Positions 6,725 through 7,915 of a stretch of 7,915 nucleotides of DNA are shown in pieces; position 1 is the stretch's first letter; the number at the start of each line of letters is the position of its first letter. The stretch is from an uncultured beta proteobacterium (GTDB lineage Bacteria; Pseudomonadota; Gammaproteobacteria; Burkholderiales; Burkholderiaceae_C), in assembly GCA_903834645.1 (NCBI GenBank), contig CAILKA010000177.1:1-7915 (forward strand), given 5' to 3'. The position numbers were made by a program, and so were the translations under genes. The notes beneath the pieces were generated by a model. The model had not been told where the DNA came from and searched no databases. It was given only the letters and a program-made list of their open reading frames with translations.

Positions 6725-7515
6725 TGGCGGCTGCCCTGGCTTCGGCTGTGCCGGCTGACGTGCGGCTGATGAACGCCGTGAGCGCCAGCGTGGTCGTGCT
6801 GGCTGGCGCGGTGCTGGTGGCTGCCGGGCTGACGTGGCTGCTGCGTGCGCCTTGGCTCCCGATCCGGGGCATCGAGCTCGAGGGCGAGCTCACGCGGGCC
6901 AGCGCCTCGGCTGCGCGGGCGGTGGCGCTGCCGCGGTTGTCGGGCAACCTGCTGGGCATCGACCTGCAGCAGGCGCGCAGCGCCTTCGAGTCGGTACCCT
7001 GGGTGCGCCGCGCCGTCGTGCGCCGCGTGTGGCCCGACCGGCTGGCCGTGCGTCTGGAGGAGCACCGGGCAGTGGCGCTGTGGGAGGGCGAGTCCGCCGT
7101 CGAGCGGCTCGTCAACAGCCACGGCGAGGTGTTCGAGGCCAACATCGGCGAGATCGAGGACGAGGGCCTGCCCGTGCTGGCCGGGCCTGCGGGCAGCTCG
7201 CAGCGCATGCTGGCGATGCGCGAGCGCCTGCGTGGCGTGCTCGAGCCGCTGGGCCGTGACATCGAGCGGCTGCAGCTGTCCGGGCGCGGCTCGTGGAGCG
7301 TGCGGCTGGACAACGACGCAGAGATCGAGCTCGGGCGCGGCAGCGACCCCGAGGTCGTCGCTCGCGCCGAGCGCTTCGTGCGCACCGTACCCCAGGTGGC
7401 GCGGCACTACGGCGGCCCTTTCGTGCGCGCCGACCTGCGCCACCCGGACGGCTACGCCGTGCGTATCCGCGGCATGACCACCGCCACCGCGCCCGGCACG
7501 GCGCGCAGCAACTGA
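6724..7515 (+). CDS. ftsQ: FtsQ, cell division protein
   Basis: Bitopic inner-membrane divisome protein that, with FtsB and FtsL, links early and late division proteins and helps control septal synthesis by FtsW and FtsI. The 263 residues compare with 276 in E. coli. A short cytoplasmic N-terminus is followed by one membrane helix (about 17-40) and a periplasmic POTRA domain (about 46-116) with LPIRGIELEGEL, LSGNLLGIDLQQARSAFESVPWVRRAVVRRVWPDRLAVRLEEHRAVALW. The PWV..A.V.R.WPD.L.V.L.EH pattern is diagnostic of FtsQ. The beta domain (about 118-249) contains LVNSHGEVFEA and ends in DLRHPDGYAVRI. A 13-residue tail of low complexity follows. The ATG overlaps the ddl stop by one base (TGATG). The ribosome binding site is GGAGG, within a hairpin in ddl. 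Sequence conservation of FtsQ is low in general, but motif pattern, length and gene order leave little doubt. Confidence 0.95.
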   Translation: MAAALASAVPADVRLMNAVSASVVVLAGAVLVAAGLTWLLRAPWLPIRGIELEGELTRASASAARAVALPRLSGNLLGIDLQQARSAFESVPWVRRAVVRRVWPDRLAVRLEEHRAVALWEGESAVERLVNSHGEVFEANIGEIEDEGLPVLAGPAGSSQRMLAMRERLRGVLEPLGRDIERLQLSGRGSWSVRLDNDAEIELGRGSDPEVVARAERFVRTVPQVARHYGGPFVRADLRHPDGYAVRIRGMTTATAPGTARSN

Positions 7516-7527
7516 CGCAACCCACAG

Positions 7528-7915
7528 ATGGCCAAGGAATACAAGGATCTCGTCGTCGGGCTGGACATCGGCACGGCCAAGGTGATGGTCGTGGTGGCCG
7601 AGATCCTGCCGGGCGGCGAATTGCGCCTGGCCGGCCTGGGCGTGGCCGGCACACACGGCCTCAAGCGTGGCGTGGTGGTCAACATCGAGGCGACGGTGCA
7701 GAGCATCCAGCAGGCGCTCAAGGAGGCCGAGATGATGGCCGCCTGCAAGATCTCGCATGTCTACACCGGCATCACCGGCAGCCACATCCGGGGCCAGAAC
7801 TCCACCGGCATGGTGATCGTGCGCGACAACCGCGAGGTGAACCCGGCGGACGTCTCGCGCGTCGTGGAGACGGCCAAGGCCATCAACATCCCCAACGACC
7901 AGCGCCTTCTGCTGG
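7528..7915 (+). CDS. ftsA: FtsA, actin-like cell division protein (5' end, partial)
   Basis: FtsA is an actin-family ATPase that anchors FtsZ filaments to the membrane and helps activate septal synthesis. Only the first 129 codons are present, and the frame is open to the right edge. VVGLDIGTAKVMVVVAE (residues 9-25) is the phosphate-1 loop of the actin/Hsp70 fold. KRGVVVNIEATVQSIQQALKEAE and YTGITGSHIRGQNSTGMV are typical of domain 1A passing into the FtsA-specific domain 1C (from about residue 83). The membrane-binding C-terminal helix would be outside the window. The ATG at 7528 is chosen because MAKEYKDL is the usual N-terminus in betaproteobacteria as I recall them. It lies 12 bases after the ftsQ stop, with no clear Shine-Dalgarno sequence in the spacer. 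ftsZ is expected next. Confidence 0.97.
   Translation, partial: MAKEYKDLVVGLDIGTAKVMVVVAEILPGGELRLAGLGVAGTHGLKRGVVVNIEATVQSIQQALKEAEMMAACKISHVYTGITGSHIRGQNSTGMVIVRDNREVNPADVSRVVETAKAINIPNDQRLLL

Noticed and set aside
5801..7785. Long minus-strand open frames opposite ddl, ftsQ and ftsA (5801-6592, 6300-7385, 6631-7785).
   Set aside because: They overlap each other and the confirmed plus-strand genes, and show no domain, signal or ribosome site that would support them.

Overview
This window is a continuous piece of a division and cell wall (dcw) gene cluster, read entirely on the + strand: mraY (3' end only), murD, ftsW, murG, murC, ddl, ftsQ and ftsA (5' end only). The DNA is very GC-rich with strong G/C preference at third codon positions. 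The proteins look most like those of betaproteobacteria of the order Burkholderiales, probably a Comamonadaceae or Rubrivivax/Caldimonas-type lineage. Clues are the FtsA N-terminus (MAKEYKDLVVGLDIGTAKV), the FtsW stretch around SVALPDNPKFSRYAS, an enlarged MurD, and a MurG with VNAD where most MurGs have HEQN. This placement rests on remembered family sequences, not on a search.

Layout: mraY ends at 409. A 10-base gap leads to murD (TTG start at 420). From there every junction through ftsQ is a stop/start overlap: murD/ftsW TTGA, ftsW/murG GTGA, murG/murC ATGA, murC/ddl ATGA, ddl/ftsQ TGATG. A 12-base gap separates ftsQ from ftsA (ATG at 7528), which runs off the right edge. No stretch over 12 bases lacks a gene. 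I saw no tRNA, rRNA, CRISPR, insertion sequence, attachment site or convincing terminator or promoter.

The genes form one pathway. MurC and MurD add the first and second amino acids (L-Ala, D-Glu) to UDP-MurNAc. Ddl makes the D-Ala-D-Ala that ends the stem peptide. MraY and MurG build lipid I and lipid II at the inner face of the membrane. FtsW polymerises lipid II at the division septum. FtsQ (divisome scaffold) and FtsA (FtsZ membrane anchor) belong to the division machine that directs this synthesis. murE and murF presumably lie upstream and ftsZ downstream, outside the window.

This is an ordinary conserved housekeeping locus, and I did not find a new system. The points worth a second look are modest: a hairpin that takes up the ftsQ ribosome binding site inside the ddl tail, the run of overlapping junctions whose start codons go from TTG through GTG to ATG, an enlarged MurD central domain, the HEQN replacement in MurG, and the undecided ftsW start.
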